Notes: a model not told the origin generated them from the sequence alone. A DNA stretch of 64,000 nt from Arthrobacter cryoconiti (GCF_020905375.1 NZ_JAJJBU010000003.1:248001-312000); one strand, 5' to 3'; positions 7,143 through 18,392 are shown, numbered from the stretch's first letter. Made by a program: numbers and translations.

Positions 7143-9644
7143 TCAATGGCCCCGGTACCAGAGGGAGGACGGGAAAAGTCCCGCGCGAACCCTGATCCAC
7201 GTGATTGCACCGCTCTGCATCGAAGCATTGATCCGTTCAAGGGCGTCTGCGAGGTCATCCCGGCTGCCTGGCAAGGCTGGCGCATGCGCAGCGTTCTGGC
7301 CGGTCGTCTGGCCGGTCATCTGGAGATGCGGAGCGGAATGGGGCGCAAATGCCCACTTTTCATAGGCGGTCCGGATCAGCTCGACGTCGTGCTCGGTGCT
7401 TGCGCCAAGCATCACGGCTATGTGTTCTCCCTGGAGCGCTGGCGTCAGTGCAGGATCACGGCGATATCCATAGTCCGTGGCCGTGGCGAGGAGTTCGCGC
7501 CATGCCAACTCCTCCGGCGTCGGGCGTGGACTACGGGCCGAATCTGCGCGGCCCGAATCCTTGCCACGGATCAGGGCAAGTCGCCGTCGTCGCGCTAGTG
7601 CCCGCGTCACGGCAGGCGATGCCAGCGCAAGCAGTGCTAACAGTAAGACCAGCAGCACGGTGCGGAGGCGAGTTTGTGGGGGAGTCTCTGGCGCGTGCAC
7701 GAGAGGGCCTGTGGCAGCGGCTGTGGCAGTGGCAGTGTCTGTTGCGCCGGAGGATGCGACGGGACGGTTATCGGCGCCGTTGAGCAGATCACTGTTGTTT
7801 TGGCTCGTCTCCGGGGCGACCGTAGCAACTGCGTATGAAGGAACCACGCCACGGGACGGTGTGGGCTCGAACGGAACCCAGCCCAAGCCCTCGAAGTAGA
7901 GTTCGGGCCAAGCGTGGGCATCGCGCCCCGTCGCCTGATATCCCTGCAAGGTGACCCCGTCGATGCTGACATTATTTGTTATCTGGGAACCGGGCGCGAA
8001 GCCCACCACTATGCGAGAGGGTATACCTACCTCTCTGGCCATGACTGCCATGGTTGCGGAAAAGTGAACGCAATATCCGGCTTTGACCTCCAGAAATTTT
8101 GCAATGACGTTCATCCCTGCACCGTCGTAACCCTTTTCCACCGGCGTCTTTTCGCTGTACGTGAATGCCCCGGATCGCAAGTAGTCAGAGATGGCGAGGG
8201 CGCGGTCGTAAGGAGTATTTTTGCCAACCGTGACGTCTTTGACTGTTTTGCTGATAATGCCCGGCATGTTATCCGGCAGTTTCGTGAAAACAGGATCCAA
8301 GCCGGTGTTCGGTTTTTGGGTGGCGGCCCGGAGCAGATCGGGTGTTAGCTCGGGCGTTTCACTGGTCACTTGATACGGTTTTTGCGACGTTAGAGCATCG
8401 CCGTGGATGGTTTCCGTGGAGGGTTCCCACGTCCACAGACCGCTCAGCCCCTCGACCTTCGTGGGCCGTAGTGGGGAGGGGAGCCAGTTTGTGCTCAGCG
8501 CGGCCAAGGACACCCAGGTGGTGGTCGTGGAACGTGGCACGGCGGTGTTTGCTCCAAAAGTAGGGGCAAGAGTGCCCATGTCTTGGCTGAGGTTCTCCGG
8601 GACTGCCGAGGGCTTCCATGTTTTCCCGGTGAAATCCTCCAGGGTGCTCATTCGCATGTAGAGAGAGCCAGGTGCATTCGTTAGATACGTCATGTTCACG
8701 GAGTTGGACTGTGAACGCAGGTCATTGCCCAGTGAGATCATGGGGTCCAGTGCGCCCACATTACCGACTTGTCCCAACCGGCTTCCTTGCGGGAAAGTTC
8801 CAGAGGTAAAACCAGGAATTAGTCCTGGCAGCACACCAATGACCAGTACGACGGCGGTACCCAGCACAAGTGCGCGGCGGAGAGTTCCGCTGGCCGCACG
8901 GTTTGCCCCTGGACGAGGCTTCCCATCCGGGGCATACCAGCGACAACAACCCAAAATGAGCATGTACCCGATGGCGGCCCCGACGATGGAGAGAACACTA
9001 AGCCCGTCTTGGGTGGTGAGTGATGAAGGTAGCAGGATCAGCACCAAGCCGAAGGCGCTCGCCGCGGGCAGCGCCACGGTAATAGCCAAGGTGTCCACCA
9101 GCATGGCTGCGAAGCCGAGGCCGGCACAAATGACGAAGATGATGGCGTTCTCGGTCGGGACAGGGGCGTTGCTCACCATGAGGATCGTCGCCGCCTCGCC
9201 CGTCAAATTCACGGCGGCTCGGACTGTCGCCGCCGACGGAATGAGCCCCAAGAACGCTGTCGCGGGAAAAAAGACGAGTGTCAGTCCCATGGACCACCCG
9301 GCTAGTGCGGCGATCGGCGCATAGAGTGCCAGCCGGGGATAGCGTCTGATGAGCGCAGGCAAGAACGCAGTGAACACGACAACCAGCAGCGCCGGGGGGA
9401 ACCAACTGGTATCCAAAAAAACATTGCCGAGGGCCGGGGCAGCGGCCATGATCGAGCCCACCACGGCGAGCGCTAGAACCCACCGGGCCGGTCCAGTTTC
9501 CGGTACTCCCAGAATCCTGCGTGGATGATCACGGCGTTGTGGGCTCCGCTGCCCCCTGGGACCGGAACCTGCGCTAGTGGGCAGATCTCCGGATTCGGAG
9601 GTGCCGTCGCTGCGCGCGTGTTGGCCCGTCGTGGTCCCAGTCAT
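7143..9644 (-). CDS. TgpA-like membrane transglutaminase (DUF3488 and transglutaminase core)
   Basis: 833 residues. Residues 1-48 are hydrophilic; about 50-275 hold the DUF3488-type membrane segments; the large external part carries a transglutaminase-like core at about 470-600 with C525 in KAGYCVHFSA and H577 in GRDAHAWPE; the usual Asp position is followed by FEPTP, a slightly altered form. A further membrane segment near 660-680 leads to a cytoplasmic DUF4129-like tail. Its ATG overlaps the stop of the DUF58 gene (ATGA), so translation is coupled. With MoxR and DUF58 it forms a widespread trio of unproven biochemical role, possibly envelope protein maturation. Confidence 0.88.
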   Translation of the reverse strand: MTGTTTGQHARSDGTSESGDLPTSAGSGPRGQRSPQRRDHPRRILGVPETGPARWVLALAVVGSIMAAAPALGNVFLDTSWFPPALLVVVFTAFLPALIRRYPRLALYAPIAALAGWSMGLTLVFFPATAFLGLIPSAATVRAAVNLTGEAATILMVSNAPVPTENAIIFVICAGLGFAAMLVDTLAITVALPAASAFGLVLILLPSSLTTQDGLSVLSIVGAAIGYMLILGCCRWYAPDGKPRPGANRAASGTLRRALVLGTAVVLVIGVLPGLIPGFTSGTFPQGSRLGQVGNVGALDPMISLGNDLRSQSNSVNMTYLTNAPGSLYMRMSTLEDFTGKTWKPSAVPENLSQDMGTLAPTFGANTAVPRSTTTTWVSLAALSTNWLPSPLRPTKVEGLSGLWTWEPSTETIHGDALTSQKPYQVTSETPELTPDLLRAATQKPNTGLDPVFTKLPDNMPGIISKTVKDVTVGKNTPYDRALAISDYLRSGAFTYSEKTPVEKGYDGAGMNVIAKFLEVKAGYCVHFSATMAVMAREVGIPSRIVVGFAPGSQITNNVSIDGVTLQGYQATGRDAHAWPELYFEGLGWVPFEPTPSRGVVPSYAVATVAPETSQNNSDLLNGADNRPVASSGATDTATATAAATGPLVHAPETPPQTRLRTVLLVLLLALLALASPAVTRALARRRRLALIRGKDSGRADSARSPRPTPEELAWRELLATATDYGYRRDPALTPALQGEHIAVMLGASTEHDVELIRTAYEKWAFAPHSAPHLQMTGQTTGQNAAHAPALPGSRDDLADALERINASMQSGAITWIRVRAGLFPSSLWYRGH

Positions 9645-11005
9645 TGCTGCCCCGCGCCCCGACGGGCACCACTGCTGGGAGCTGACGGCGCCGATGTTCC
9701 GGCATCAAGCTCGATCCAAGCTTGCGCCAATGCTGTGGAAGGTGTGGCAGCAACCGCTCGCCAGCCTGCCTGATGGAGGATGCCCAGGGAGTCTTCCGCT
9801 AAGGCGACGTCGGGGCACACGAGCAAGGCAAAGGCGCCTTCGGACGCGTTGATGGCGGCAGAGAGCACCCGTGCATCCGCCTTAGTCAGCAGTCCGGTGA
9901 CGACGACGACTGGCCCACGCCGTCGGGCCGCGAACAACTGGTCCACCAAAGTCTCGCCCAGTCCCGACGGGACGTTTTTGGTGGATGTGGCGTCGGGGCG
10001 CTGTGAGAGCTCAAGGGCGGCTAGTGACTGTGCCACTTCAAAGGTGCCCACCTGACCTGCAAAGTCTTCCTGATGGGGATCGGGAGCTGAAGGCGAGGAC
10101 GTGAATGCTGGGGCGCCGGCGTCGTCGAGGACACGCAGTGAATAGCCTCGCTCCAGCAGATGGGAGGAAATGGAGGCGGTCGCCGTCACAGCCCACTCGA
10201 ATGCGGGAGAAGAGTGCAGAAAATCCTTGCCGAACGCGGACTTGGCGGTGCTGCCGTAGGTGTGTGGGCGCTGATCGAGGATCAAGGTCGCCTCGGGGGT
10301 GGCCACCGAATCCTCCGCGCGGACCATCAATTTGCCCTGCCGCGCCGTGGCTGGCCAATGAACGCGCCTAAACGGGTCACCGTGACGGTATTCGCGAGTC
10401 ATGACATCGTCATTGCTGGGGTTGGCCTGTTGACGGGTCATTTGAGAACCATCCTGTCCACGGCCACCGATGAACGGCACTAAGGGCAGTTGAATGATGG
10501 CCGGTGCGACGGTCAATGCATCGCCCTGGTCCAAGCTGCGTGCCAGAAGTGCGACGTCGAACGGGTCACCAAATGTGGCTGTGAGCGGGCCGATGGTGAA
10601 GACGCCCCTATGGTTAGGCTGCATCGTGTAGCTATACCGGCTAACGAGGCTATGGGCAGAAACCGGACGTGGATACTCGAAACGCGGTACGTCAATGAAG
10701 CGTGGAGGCAACTGCTCAGTGATGCGGGCGCTTGCGCCACCGGGGGTGGAGCCGCGCACTTCAACGGTGACAGTGGTGGTTGTGCCCGCTTCGGCAAAGG
10801 CGGGTGAAAACACGCGACTGACGGTAAACCCAGGAGCAAAGAAGCGAAGCCCCGCGCTGGCAGCAATGGGAAGTATCACCATAAATATGCCTGCCACCAG
10901 GAGGTCCCGACGGCCCAGAACCGCGGCGAAGAGCAATGTCAGTGCCCCTACGGCCAGCAAAAGCCAGCCTCGGGGCCGAAACCAACGCTCAGGAAGCCAC
11001 TGCAT
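9641..11005 (-). CDS. DUF58 domain membrane protein (MoxR partner)
   Basis: 454 residues. Two N-terminal membrane segments at about 12-50 precede a soluble region with the DUF58 hallmark TREYRHGDPFRRVHWPATAR near 205-225, followed by a von Willebrand A-like C-terminal part. DUF58 proteins are thought to work with MoxR ATPases as chaperone-like modules. Start and stop overlap its neighbours by four bases on both sides (ATGA), so moxR, this gene and the transglutaminase gene form one tightly coupled operon. Substrate unknown. Confidence 0.88.
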   Translation of the reverse strand: MQWLPERWFRPRGWLLLAVGALTLLFAAVLGRRDLLVAGIFMVILPIAASAGLRFFAPGFTVSRVFSPAFAEAGTTTTVTVEVRGSTPGGASARITEQLPPRFIDVPRFEYPRPVSAHSLVSRYSYTMQPNHRGVFTIGPLTATFGDPFDVALLARSLDQGDALTVAPAIIQLPLVPFIGGRGQDGSQMTRQQANPSNDDVMTREYRHGDPFRRVHWPATARQGKLMVRAEDSVATPEATLILDQRPHTYGSTAKSAFGKDFLHSSPAFEWAVTATASISSHLLERGYSLRVLDDAGAPAFTSSPSAPDPHQEDFAGQVGTFEVAQSLAALELSQRPDATSTKNVPSGLGETLVDQLFAARRRGPVVVVTGLLTKADARVLSAAINASEGAFALLVCPDVALAEDSLGILHQAGWRAVAATPSTALAQAWIELDAGTSAPSAPSSGARRGAGQQ

Positions 11006-12069
11006 CAGCGCACGGGTCCGGCCTTGCGGAATCCGCCAGAAAATGTCCGGCCAACGGCGGACCTGGATGAAGTTGTGGGCACTGTGGGCACGGGAACCTG
11101 GGCCAGAATATCGGAAATTTCTGCGGCAGCTGTGGCCCCAAGACTTGCTGCTTTCCGCTCAACGATGAGTCGGTGGGCGAGAACTGGTTGCGCTAAATTG
11201 CGGATGTCATCTGGAAGAACAAAGTCTCTCCCGGCCAGTGCGGCAGACGCTTTTGCTGCGCGCAGCAGCTGCAGGAGTGCGCGCGGGCTGGCGCCCAGGC
11301 GCAATCGGTTTCTCGTTCGGGTCGCCTGACCCAAAGCTACGACGTATTCCTTAACGGCTGCCCCGACGTGGACAGCGGCCACCACTTGGAACATTGACGC
11401 AACGTCCGCAGCAGTTGCCACGGCAGTGACTTCATCTAAGGGGTTGCTCCACTGGTGAGATTCGAGCATGGCCAGCTCCGCCGTCGTATCTGGATAGCCA
11501 AGAGAAATCCGGGCCATGAAGCGGTCGCGTTGGGCTTCCGGTAGAGGGTAGGTGCCTTCCATCTCAAGGGGGTTTTGCGTAGCAACGACCATGAACGGCT
11601 CCTGCAGGTGGTGGGAGGTCCCATCCACGGTGACCTGCTGTTCCTCCATCGATTCCAACAAGGCTGACTGGGTCTTCGCTGAGGCCCTGTTGATCTCATC
11701 GCCGATAACCAGGTTGGCGAAAATAGCACCCGGGCGGAATTCGAAGCTCTGGCTCGACTGGTCGTAAATGGACACACCCGTGATGTCACTGGGCAAAAGG
11801 TCCGGGGTGAACTGGATTCGGTTCACGGAACAGTCAAGAGTCTTGGCAAGGGCCTTAGCCAGCAGTGTTTTACCCACGCCCGGGACATCCTCCAGAAGCA
11901 AGTGCCCGCGGGCCAGCAGCACCGTCAACGCCAGCTCGACGGCCTCTGGCTTGCCGTCGATCACTGTATTCATGGCAGCCATGATGTCTTCGCTGCGTTG
12001 GGCGAAGGTCGCCGCTTTCATCAATGGGCCCACGGTCCCTGCCACTTCCAGTGTCTCGCTCAGGTGCAT
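11005..12069 (-). CDS. MoxR family AAA+ ATPase
   Basis: 354 residues. Walker A EDVPGVGKT (about 60-68), Walker B LVIGDEIN (D124, E125), sensor region VVATQNPLEMEGTYPLPEAQRDRF and arginine-finger context are all present, as in the MRP subfamily of MoxR ATPases. First gene of the moxR/DUF58/transglutaminase operon, presumably transcribed from the 129-bp gap shared with tatD. The C-terminal tail after about 320 (SRSAVGRTFSGGFRKAG) is low in complexity. Role: cytoplasmic ATPase acting on the DUF58 partner; the client is unknown. Confidence 0.9.
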   Translation of the reverse strand: MHLSETLEVAGTVGPLMKAATFAQRSEDIMAAMNTVIDGKPEAVELALTVLLARGHLLLEDVPGVGKTLLAKALAKTLDCSVNRIQFTPDLLPSDITGVSIYDQSSQSFEFRPGAIFANLVIGDEINRASAKTQSALLESMEEQQVTVDGTSHHLQEPFMVVATQNPLEMEGTYPLPEAQRDRFMARISLGYPDTTAELAMLESHQWSNPLDEVTAVATAADVASMFQVVAAVHVGAAVKEYVVALGQATRTRNRLRLGASPRALLQLLRAAKASAALAGRDFVLPDDIRNLAQPVLAHRLIVERKAASLGATAAAEISDILAQVPVPTVPTTSSRSAVGRTFSGGFRKAGPVR

Positions 12070-12120
12070 GCCAAACCTTTCGCATCAGCCGCTACGACCC
12101 AAGAAATGGAAGTAGTGAAG

Positions 12121-12147
12121 CAATAGTGACCCACGCTACTATTATTG
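12121..12147. promoter_or_regulatory. Inverted repeat in the moxR/tatD divergent promoter region
   Basis: caatagt and actattattg form an imperfect palindrome around a ten-base spacer, about 50 bases upstream of moxR and 50 upstream of tatD. Its position suits an operator or overlapping -10 elements for either gene. No specific regulator can be named. Confidence 0.35.
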
Positions 12148-12198
12148 GCTTGTTTTTGGGGAACAGTGCAGTGGTGGTGGTAGGTATATTTGGGGAAT

Positions 12199-13140
12199 AT
12201 GTGCACTTCAGAGATTCCCCAGCAATATAAGCGCCCGGAAACCGTGTCCTTGGCAGCCGCAGATGCGCAGGTTCAAGAGCCCGGGGCGCGTCCCCGTCCT
12301 GGATTCGCGCCGGCGCCCCTAGCGCTGCCGGAGCCTGTGTATGACAACCATACGCATTTTGACTTTGGTGACTCGCCGATCGCACTTCGCGAGGCGCTGG
12401 ATGCTGCCTCGACGGTGGGTGTTCTCGGAGCCGTGCAAGTGGGCTGTGACCTTGCCTCATCGCGGTTTACGTTCGCTGCCGTCGACGCTGATCCCCGCGT
12501 GCTGGGAGCTGTGGCCATCCACCCGAATGACGCCCCCGGATTAGCTCTCGCTGATGGGGCTTCGGGGGGCACCGCATTGGAGGATGCGCTGATCGAAATC
12601 GAGACGCTTGGCGCACATCCGAGGATTAGGGCAATTGGGGAGACCGGGCTGGACTATTTTCGCACTGCGCCGGACGGTCTCGCCAGCCAGCAATACTCCT
12701 TTCGCCGGCACATCGACATTGCCAAGAGACTTGATCTGGCACTGCAGATCCACGACCGAGACGCACACGAGGATGTGGTGCGCGTTTTGCGGGAGGAAGG
12801 GGCTCCGACAAAAGTGGTCTTTCACTGTTTTTCAGGAGACGAGGAACTGGCTAAAATCTGTAATGACAACGGCTGGTACATGTCTTTTTCTGGAACGTTG
12901 ACGTTTAAGAATGCGGCAAATTTGCGTCGGGCGCTCGCCGTAGCGGATCCGTCGCTGCTCATGGTGGAAACGGATGCGCCATTTTTGACACCGCATCCCC
13001 ATCGTGGACGTCCGAATGCCAGTTACATGCTGCCGTATACGGTACAAATTATGGCACAGTTGAAAGGCTTGGATTTGGACCGCTTAGGTATCTTGTTGCG
13101 GGCCAATACGGAGGCTGTTTACGGAAGCTGGGACGCCTGA
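12199..13140 (+). CDS. tatD: TatD family metal-dependent hydrolase (DNase)
   Basis: 313 residues from the ATG at 12199; a TTG nine bases earlier is the outer limit. Metal ligands of the TatD fold are visible: the HxH in YDNHTHFD, the Glu in AIGETGLDY, the His in LQIHDRDA, the His in VVFHCFSG and the Asp in VETDAPFL. The first 45 residues before the domain are an unconserved, Pro-rich extension. TatD enzymes are 3'-5' exonucleases or related hydrolases in the cytoplasm. Placement before rpf, rsmA and ispE is the standard actinobacterial order. Confidence 0.92.
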   Translation: MCTSEIPQQYKRPETVSLAAADAQVQEPGARPRPGFAPAPLALPEPVYDNHTHFDFGDSPIALREALDAASTVGVLGAVQVGCDLASSRFTFAAVDADPRVLGAVAIHPNDAPGLALADGASGGTALEDALIEIETLGAHPRIRAIGETGLDYFRTAPDGLASQQYSFRRHIDIAKRLDLALQIHDRDAHEDVVRVLREEGAPTKVVFHCFSGDEELAKICNDNGWYMSFSGTLTFKNAANLRRALAVADPSLLMVETDAPFLTPHPHRGRPNASYMLPYTVQIMAQLKGLDLDRLGILLRANTEAVYGSWDA

Positions 13141-13155
13141 CAGGGCCGGAGGACC

Positions 13156-13193
13156 GTTACCATTCCTTGTCTTATTGGTAACGAACAGGTTAC
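13156..13193. promoter_or_regulatory. Candidate regulatory palindromes upstream of rpf (MtrA-like sites)
   Basis: GTTACC (13156-13161) and GGTAAC (13177-13182) form a perfect inverted repeat, and the second arm is followed after six bases by GTTAC (13189-13193), giving GTAAC-N6-GTTAC. Paired GTAAC/GTTAC boxes resemble sites described for the actinobacterial response regulator MtrA, which controls cell-wall hydrolase genes including rpf genes in relatives. The site is about 190 bases before the rpf start. Assignment to MtrA is inference. Confidence 0.4.
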
Positions 13194-13363
13194 GATGGAT
13201 GACTATTAGCCGTGGTCGGGGAAGGCCAACGGATGTAATGCTGGCGAAACTAACGTTTCTTGTGGGTTTCGGCGGCGATCGTTCCAAGGAATAAATGTGT
13301 GGTTTGCCGTGTCTGCGGTGCTGCGCTTTTTTGCCTGTACTTCTCCGTGCCCGGATGCTCTAG

Positions 13364-14527
<1,164 letters not shown>

Positions 14528-14668
14528 CGCGAGAGACTAAGCGCCAGAAGATCCAGCCGTCAGAAGATCCAGCATTGGGCTCCGCTGCCCCCGGCAGTCC
14601 CACACGGGCTACCGGGGGACCGTGACGCCGTGGCCCAGTGCCGCGACCGGTGTGTAATAGCAGATACG

Positions 14669-15556
14669 ATGGGACCCGTGACCTCGCCTGAACCCACCCC
14701 CGGAACCAAGCCGCTACTTGGCGCAACCGAGATCCGCCGCCTAGCGGAGGAAATCGGAGTGCGTCCGACAAAGACACTGGGACAGAATTTTGTCATTGAC
14801 GGCAACACTATCCGCCGGATAGTTAGCGCGGCCAAGATCGAACCGGGTGAGATAGTGCTGGAGGTTGGGCCCGGGCTGGGCTCGCTGACTCTGGGGCTAC
14901 TCGACGCCGCTGCTCGGGTGGTGGCGGTGGAGATCGATCCCGTTCTGGCAGCTAAATTACCATCAACTGTTGCCGCGCTCCGCCCCGAAAAGTCGATGAA
15001 CCTTGATGTGGTCCTTGCAGACGCGATGCGCGTTACGGAACTTCCGGCGACGCCCACGGCCTTGGTGGCGAACCTGCCGTACAACGTGGCAGTCCCCGTC
15101 GTTTTGCATCTCTTGGAGCACTTTCCTTCACTCCAGCATGGTTTGGTTATGGTCCAGGACGAAGTGGCGGATCGGATGGTGGCTGGCCCAGGCTCCAAAA
15201 CTTACGGTGTGCCCTCGGTTAAGGGGGCCTGGTACTCGCAGATGCGTAAGGCCGGAGTCATTGGCATGAACGTGTTTTGGCCGGCACCGAAGATCTCCTC
15301 GGGCTTGGTGGAGTTCATCCGCCGCGAACCTCCACAAACTCACGCGAGCCGCGAAGAAGTTTTTGCTGTCATTGACGCGGCCTTTGCCCAACGGCGCAAA
15401 ACGTTGCGTGCTGCGTTGGCAGGGTGGGCCGGCAGCCCCGCAGACGCCGAACGCTATTTGCGCATTGCAGGTGTTGACCCCAGTGCCCGTGGCGAGGTCA
15501 TCGATGTCACCGCCTATGCCCGCATTGCCGAAGCCAAGAACCCTCTGGTGGTCTAG
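14669..15556 (+). CDS. rsmA: 16S rRNA (adenine1518/1519-N6)-dimethyltransferase
   Basis: 295 residues from the ATG at 14669; a GTG at 14678 is an equally plausible start and the frame stays open back to 14630. RsmA (KsgA) dimethylates two adjacent adenines near the 3' end of 16S rRNA. Landmarks: [10 protein letters not shown] at the start of the domain, SAM-binding [15 protein letters not shown], and the catalytic NLPYNV. The C-terminal domain with [12 protein letters not shown] is complete. It is followed after five bases by ispE, so the two are cotranscribed. Confidence 0.94.
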   Translation: MGPVTSPEPTPGTKPLLGATEIRRLAEEIGVRPTKTLGQNFVIDGNTIRRIVSAAKIEPGEIVLEVGPGLGSLTLGLLDAAARVVAVEIDPVLAAKLPSTVAALRPEKSMNLDVVLADAMRVTELPATPTALVANLPYNVAVPVVLHLLEHFPSLQHGLVMVQDEVADRMVAGPGSKTYGVPSVKGAWYSQMRKAGVIGMNVFWPAPKISSGLVEFIRREPPQTHASREEVFAVIDAAFAQRRKTLRAALAGWAGSPADAERYLRIAGVDPSARGEVIDVTAYARIAEAKNPLVV

Positions 15557-15561
15557 CCCTA

Positions 15562-16581
15562 GTGGAAGATCGCAATCCCCGTCCCGGACTGCTCCCAGAA
15601 GTTCAGGGTGATCCCATCGGAGCCGTTGATGACTTCACCGGATCGCCCCCGCACGTTCGGGTGAGAGCTCCTGGAAAGATCAATGCAAGCTTCAAGGTCG
15701 GCCCGCTGCGCGCGGACGGGTACCACCTCGTAGCCAGTACTTACCTTGCCGTCTCTCTCTACGAGGAGGTTCGGGCCACGGCGAAACCCGGCACACCGGC
15801 GTCGGACGTCACCGTGAGCATCAGCGCCCACAGCACGTTACCCGAGCAGCAACTGGCAAGTATTCCGTTGGACGGGCGCAACCTAGCGGTGAGGGCTGCC
15901 CTGCTGGTGGCAGACGTCAGTATGAATCCGTGTGGTGTGCACTTGGAAATCACCAAACGGGTGCCCATCGCCGGCGGGATGGGCGGCGGTTCCGCTGATG
16001 CAGCTGCCGCACTCGTTGCCTGTGACATCCTGTGGGGCGCAGGACTCTCCCGTGAGGAACTCTCACTTTTGGGAGCCGAGTTGGGCGCTGACGTGCCCTT
16101 TGCGTTGCTGGGTGGCGCGGCTGTAGGGCTGGGCATTGGGGATCAGTTGACGGCGGCCCTGGCGCCAATTCCCCTCCATTGGGTACTAGTGCAATCGGAC
16201 TTTGGACTCTCAACGCCGGTGGTATATGGCATGCTTGATACCTTGAGAGCCGGGACCGAGCCCGATACTCCCGAGCTCGTTGACCCGCCTATTTTGGCGG
16301 CGTTGCGGGCAGGGGATCCGGCTGCCCTGGCGAAGTGCCTGACTAACGATCTCCAGGCAGCGGCCATTGAACTTGCGCCAGGGCTGGCGGCAGTTCTAAG
16401 CGCCAGCGCCGAACAGGGTGCGTTGGCAGCGCTGGTGTCCGGTTCCGGGCCCACAGTGGCAGTGCTCGCCACCGATGGCGCGCACGCAGCTGCTCTGGCT
16501 GCCAAGCTGTCCGACGGCGGTTTTGTGGCCATGGCAGTGGAAGGCCCCGTTCACGGGGCGCACAGAGTTTTTGATTCATAA
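15562..16581 (+). CDS. ispE: 4-diphosphocytidyl-2-C-methyl-D-erythritol kinase
   Basis: 339 residues, GTG start. IspE phosphorylates the 2-hydroxyl of CDP-methylerythritol in the MEP route to isoprenoids. GHMP-kinase signatures are clear: APGKINASFKVG near 35-46, the glycine-rich ATP loop PIAGGMGGGSADAA near 134-147, and VSGSGPTVAVL in the C-terminal half. A 30-residue N-terminal extension precedes the usual start of the domain. Directly follows rsmA and precedes the ABC-F gene by 28 bases. Confidence 0.94.
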   Translation: MEDRNPRPGLLPEVQGDPIGAVDDFTGSPPHVRVRAPGKINASFKVGPLRADGYHLVASTYLAVSLYEEVRATAKPGTPASDVTVSISAHSTLPEQQLASIPLDGRNLAVRAALLVADVSMNPCGVHLEITKRVPIAGGMGGGSADAAAALVACDILWGAGLSREELSLLGAELGADVPFALLGGAAVGLGIGDQLTAALAPIPLHWVLVQSDFGLSTPVVYGMLDTLRAGTEPDTPELVDPPILAALRAGDPAALAKCLTNDLQAAAIELAPGLAAVLSASAEQGALAALVSGSGPTVAVLATDGAHAAALAAKLSDGGFVAMAVEGPVHGAHRVFDS

Positions 16582-16609
16582 TTTCCTTATTAGATGAAAG
16601 TAGTTTGTC

Positions 16610-18388
16610 GTGGCACACCTTCTCGGTGGAGAAAACCTTAGTATCGCCTTTGCCACCCGCGTCGTTTTGGACAGTGTGACGGTGGGCCTTGAAGAAGGCG
16701 ATCGAATCGGCATCGTGGGTCGTAATGGTGACGGAAAATCAACATTGATGCGGCTGTTAGCAGGGCGCCAAAGTGCCGACTCCGGACGAGTCACCAAGCG
16801 CGGCGGGGTCCACGTTGGCTATCTGGATCAGTCAGACGTGCTCGACGGCGAGAACACGGTGGGATATGCGATCGTCGGCGAATCCGCGGATCACGTGTGG
16901 GCGTCGAATTCAAAGATTCGCGAGATCATGGGCGCCCTTGTCGGTGAAGTGGACTGGGATGCGAATATCCACTCGCTCTCCGGCGGGCAGAAGCGCCGCG
17001 TGGCATTGGCCAAACTTCTCATCGGTGATGATGACGTCATCATGCTGGACGAGCCCACTAACCACTTGGACGTGGAAGGTGTTGCCTGGCTGGCCAAACA
17101 CCTCAAGGGTCGCTGGCGGGCCAACGAGGGCGCGTTTGTGGTTGTCACCCACGATCGCTGGTTCCTCGATGAGGTCTGTAACAGGACCTGGGAGGTCCAC
17201 GACGGCGTCATTGACCCGTTCGACGGCGGCTATGCGGCCTATGTGCTGGCTCGGGTGGAACGCGACCGGATGAACTCCGTCATTGAGTCCAAACGGGTAC
17301 AACTGGTCAAAAAGGAGCTCGCGTGGTTGCGCCGCGGCGCACCGGCACGCACGGCTAAGCCGAAGTTCCGCATCGAGGCTGCCAATGAGCTCATTGCCGA
17401 CGTCCCGGAGCCCCGGGATACCGTAGCGCTGTCCAAGATGGCAACAGCCCGGCAGGGCAAGGACGTGCTGGATTTGGAAAACGTCTCACTTTCCTACGGT
17501 GATAACGAGATCTTCAAGAACATCACCCTGCGTCTGGCGCCCGGGGAGCGACTTGGCTTGGTCGGCGTCAATGGCGCGGGCAAAACGACCTTGCTGCGTC
17601 TGCTCAATGGCGAGGTGGAACCGACGTCCGGTCGGCTTAAGCGGGGCAAAACTGTGCAGACAGCCGTGTTGACGCAGGAAGTAACCGAGCTCGATGACGT
17701 CATGAACCTCCGAGTGCTGGAGGTCATTGAGCGCGAGAAGCGCTCTTTCGACGTCGGTGGTAAGGAAATGAGCGCTGGAGCATTGGTGGAGCAGCTTGGC
17801 TTCACGAAGGACAAGCAGTGGACTCTCGTCAAGGACCTCTCCGGTGGTGAACGGAGGAGGCTGCAACTGCTGCGTCTGCTAGTAGGCGAGCCAAATGTGC
17901 TCATGCTCGATGAGCCTACGAATGACCTTGATACCGACACCCTGGCCGCTGTGGAGGACGTTCTGGATGGTTGGCCAGGCACGCTAGTGGTGGTTTCGCA
18001 CGACCGATACCTGTTAGAACGTGTCACTGACCACCAGATGGCGATGCTGGGTGACGGGAAACTACGCGGGCTGCCAGGCGGAGTAGACCAGTATTTGGAA
18101 CTGCGTGCGGAGGCTCTCTCGTCCGCCAAACCCGCGGGATCGTCCGCTGACGATGCTCCCTCCGGGCCCTCTGAGGCGGAAAAACGAGACGCTCGCAAGC
18201 AACTCAACCGCGTGGAGCGCCAGCTGAGTAAGCTAGCTGCCGCCGAGGCAAAAGTGCAGCTGACGATGTCGACCAACGTGGGCGAGTATGACGCCCTGGC
18301 AGAGTTGCAAACGAAGCTCGCTGAGCTCGCGACTGAAAAAGAGTCTTTGGAGCTGCAGTGGCTCCAGGCTTCAGAGGTGCTCGCGTAG
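16610..18388 (+). CDS. ABC-F family ATPase (Uup/EttA-like)
   Basis: 592 residues, GTG start, without membrane segments. Two ABC cassettes: Walker A GRNGDGKST with signature LSGGQKRR and Walker B VIMLDEPTNHLD, then GVNGAGKTT with LSGGERRR and VLMLDEPTNDLD. A linker between cassettes corresponds to the P-site tRNA interaction motif region, and residues about 515-590 form a charged coiled coil as in Uup. ABC-F proteins act on ribosomes, resolving stalled or non-canonical states; some give antibiotic resistance, but nothing here shows that. Position behind ispE is conserved in Micrococcaceae, which argues for a housekeeping role. Confidence 0.9.
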   Translation: MAHLLGGENLSIAFATRVVLDSVTVGLEEGDRIGIVGRNGDGKSTLMRLLAGRQSADSGRVTKRGGVHVGYLDQSDVLDGENTVGYAIVGESADHVWASNSKIREIMGALVGEVDWDANIHSLSGGQKRRVALAKLLIGDDDVIMLDEPTNHLDVEGVAWLAKHLKGRWRANEGAFVVVTHDRWFLDEVCNRTWEVHDGVIDPFDGGYAAYVLARVERDRMNSVIESKRVQLVKKELAWLRRGAPARTAKPKFRIEAANELIADVPEPRDTVALSKMATARQGKDVLDLENVSLSYGDNEIFKNITLRLAPGERLGLVGVNGAGKTTLLRLLNGEVEPTSGRLKRGKTVQTAVLTQEVTELDDVMNLRVLEVIEREKRSFDVGGKEMSAGALVEQLGFTKDKQWTLVKDLSGGERRRLQLLRLLVGEPNVLMLDEPTNDLDTDTLAAVEDVLDGWPGTLVVVSHDRYLLERVTDHQMAMLGDGKLRGLPGGVDQYLELRAEALSSAKPAGSSADDAPSGPSEAEKRDARKQLNRVERQLSKLAAAEAKVQLTMSTNVGEYDALAELQTKLAELATEKESLELQWLQASEVLA

Positions 18389-18392
18389 CCCG

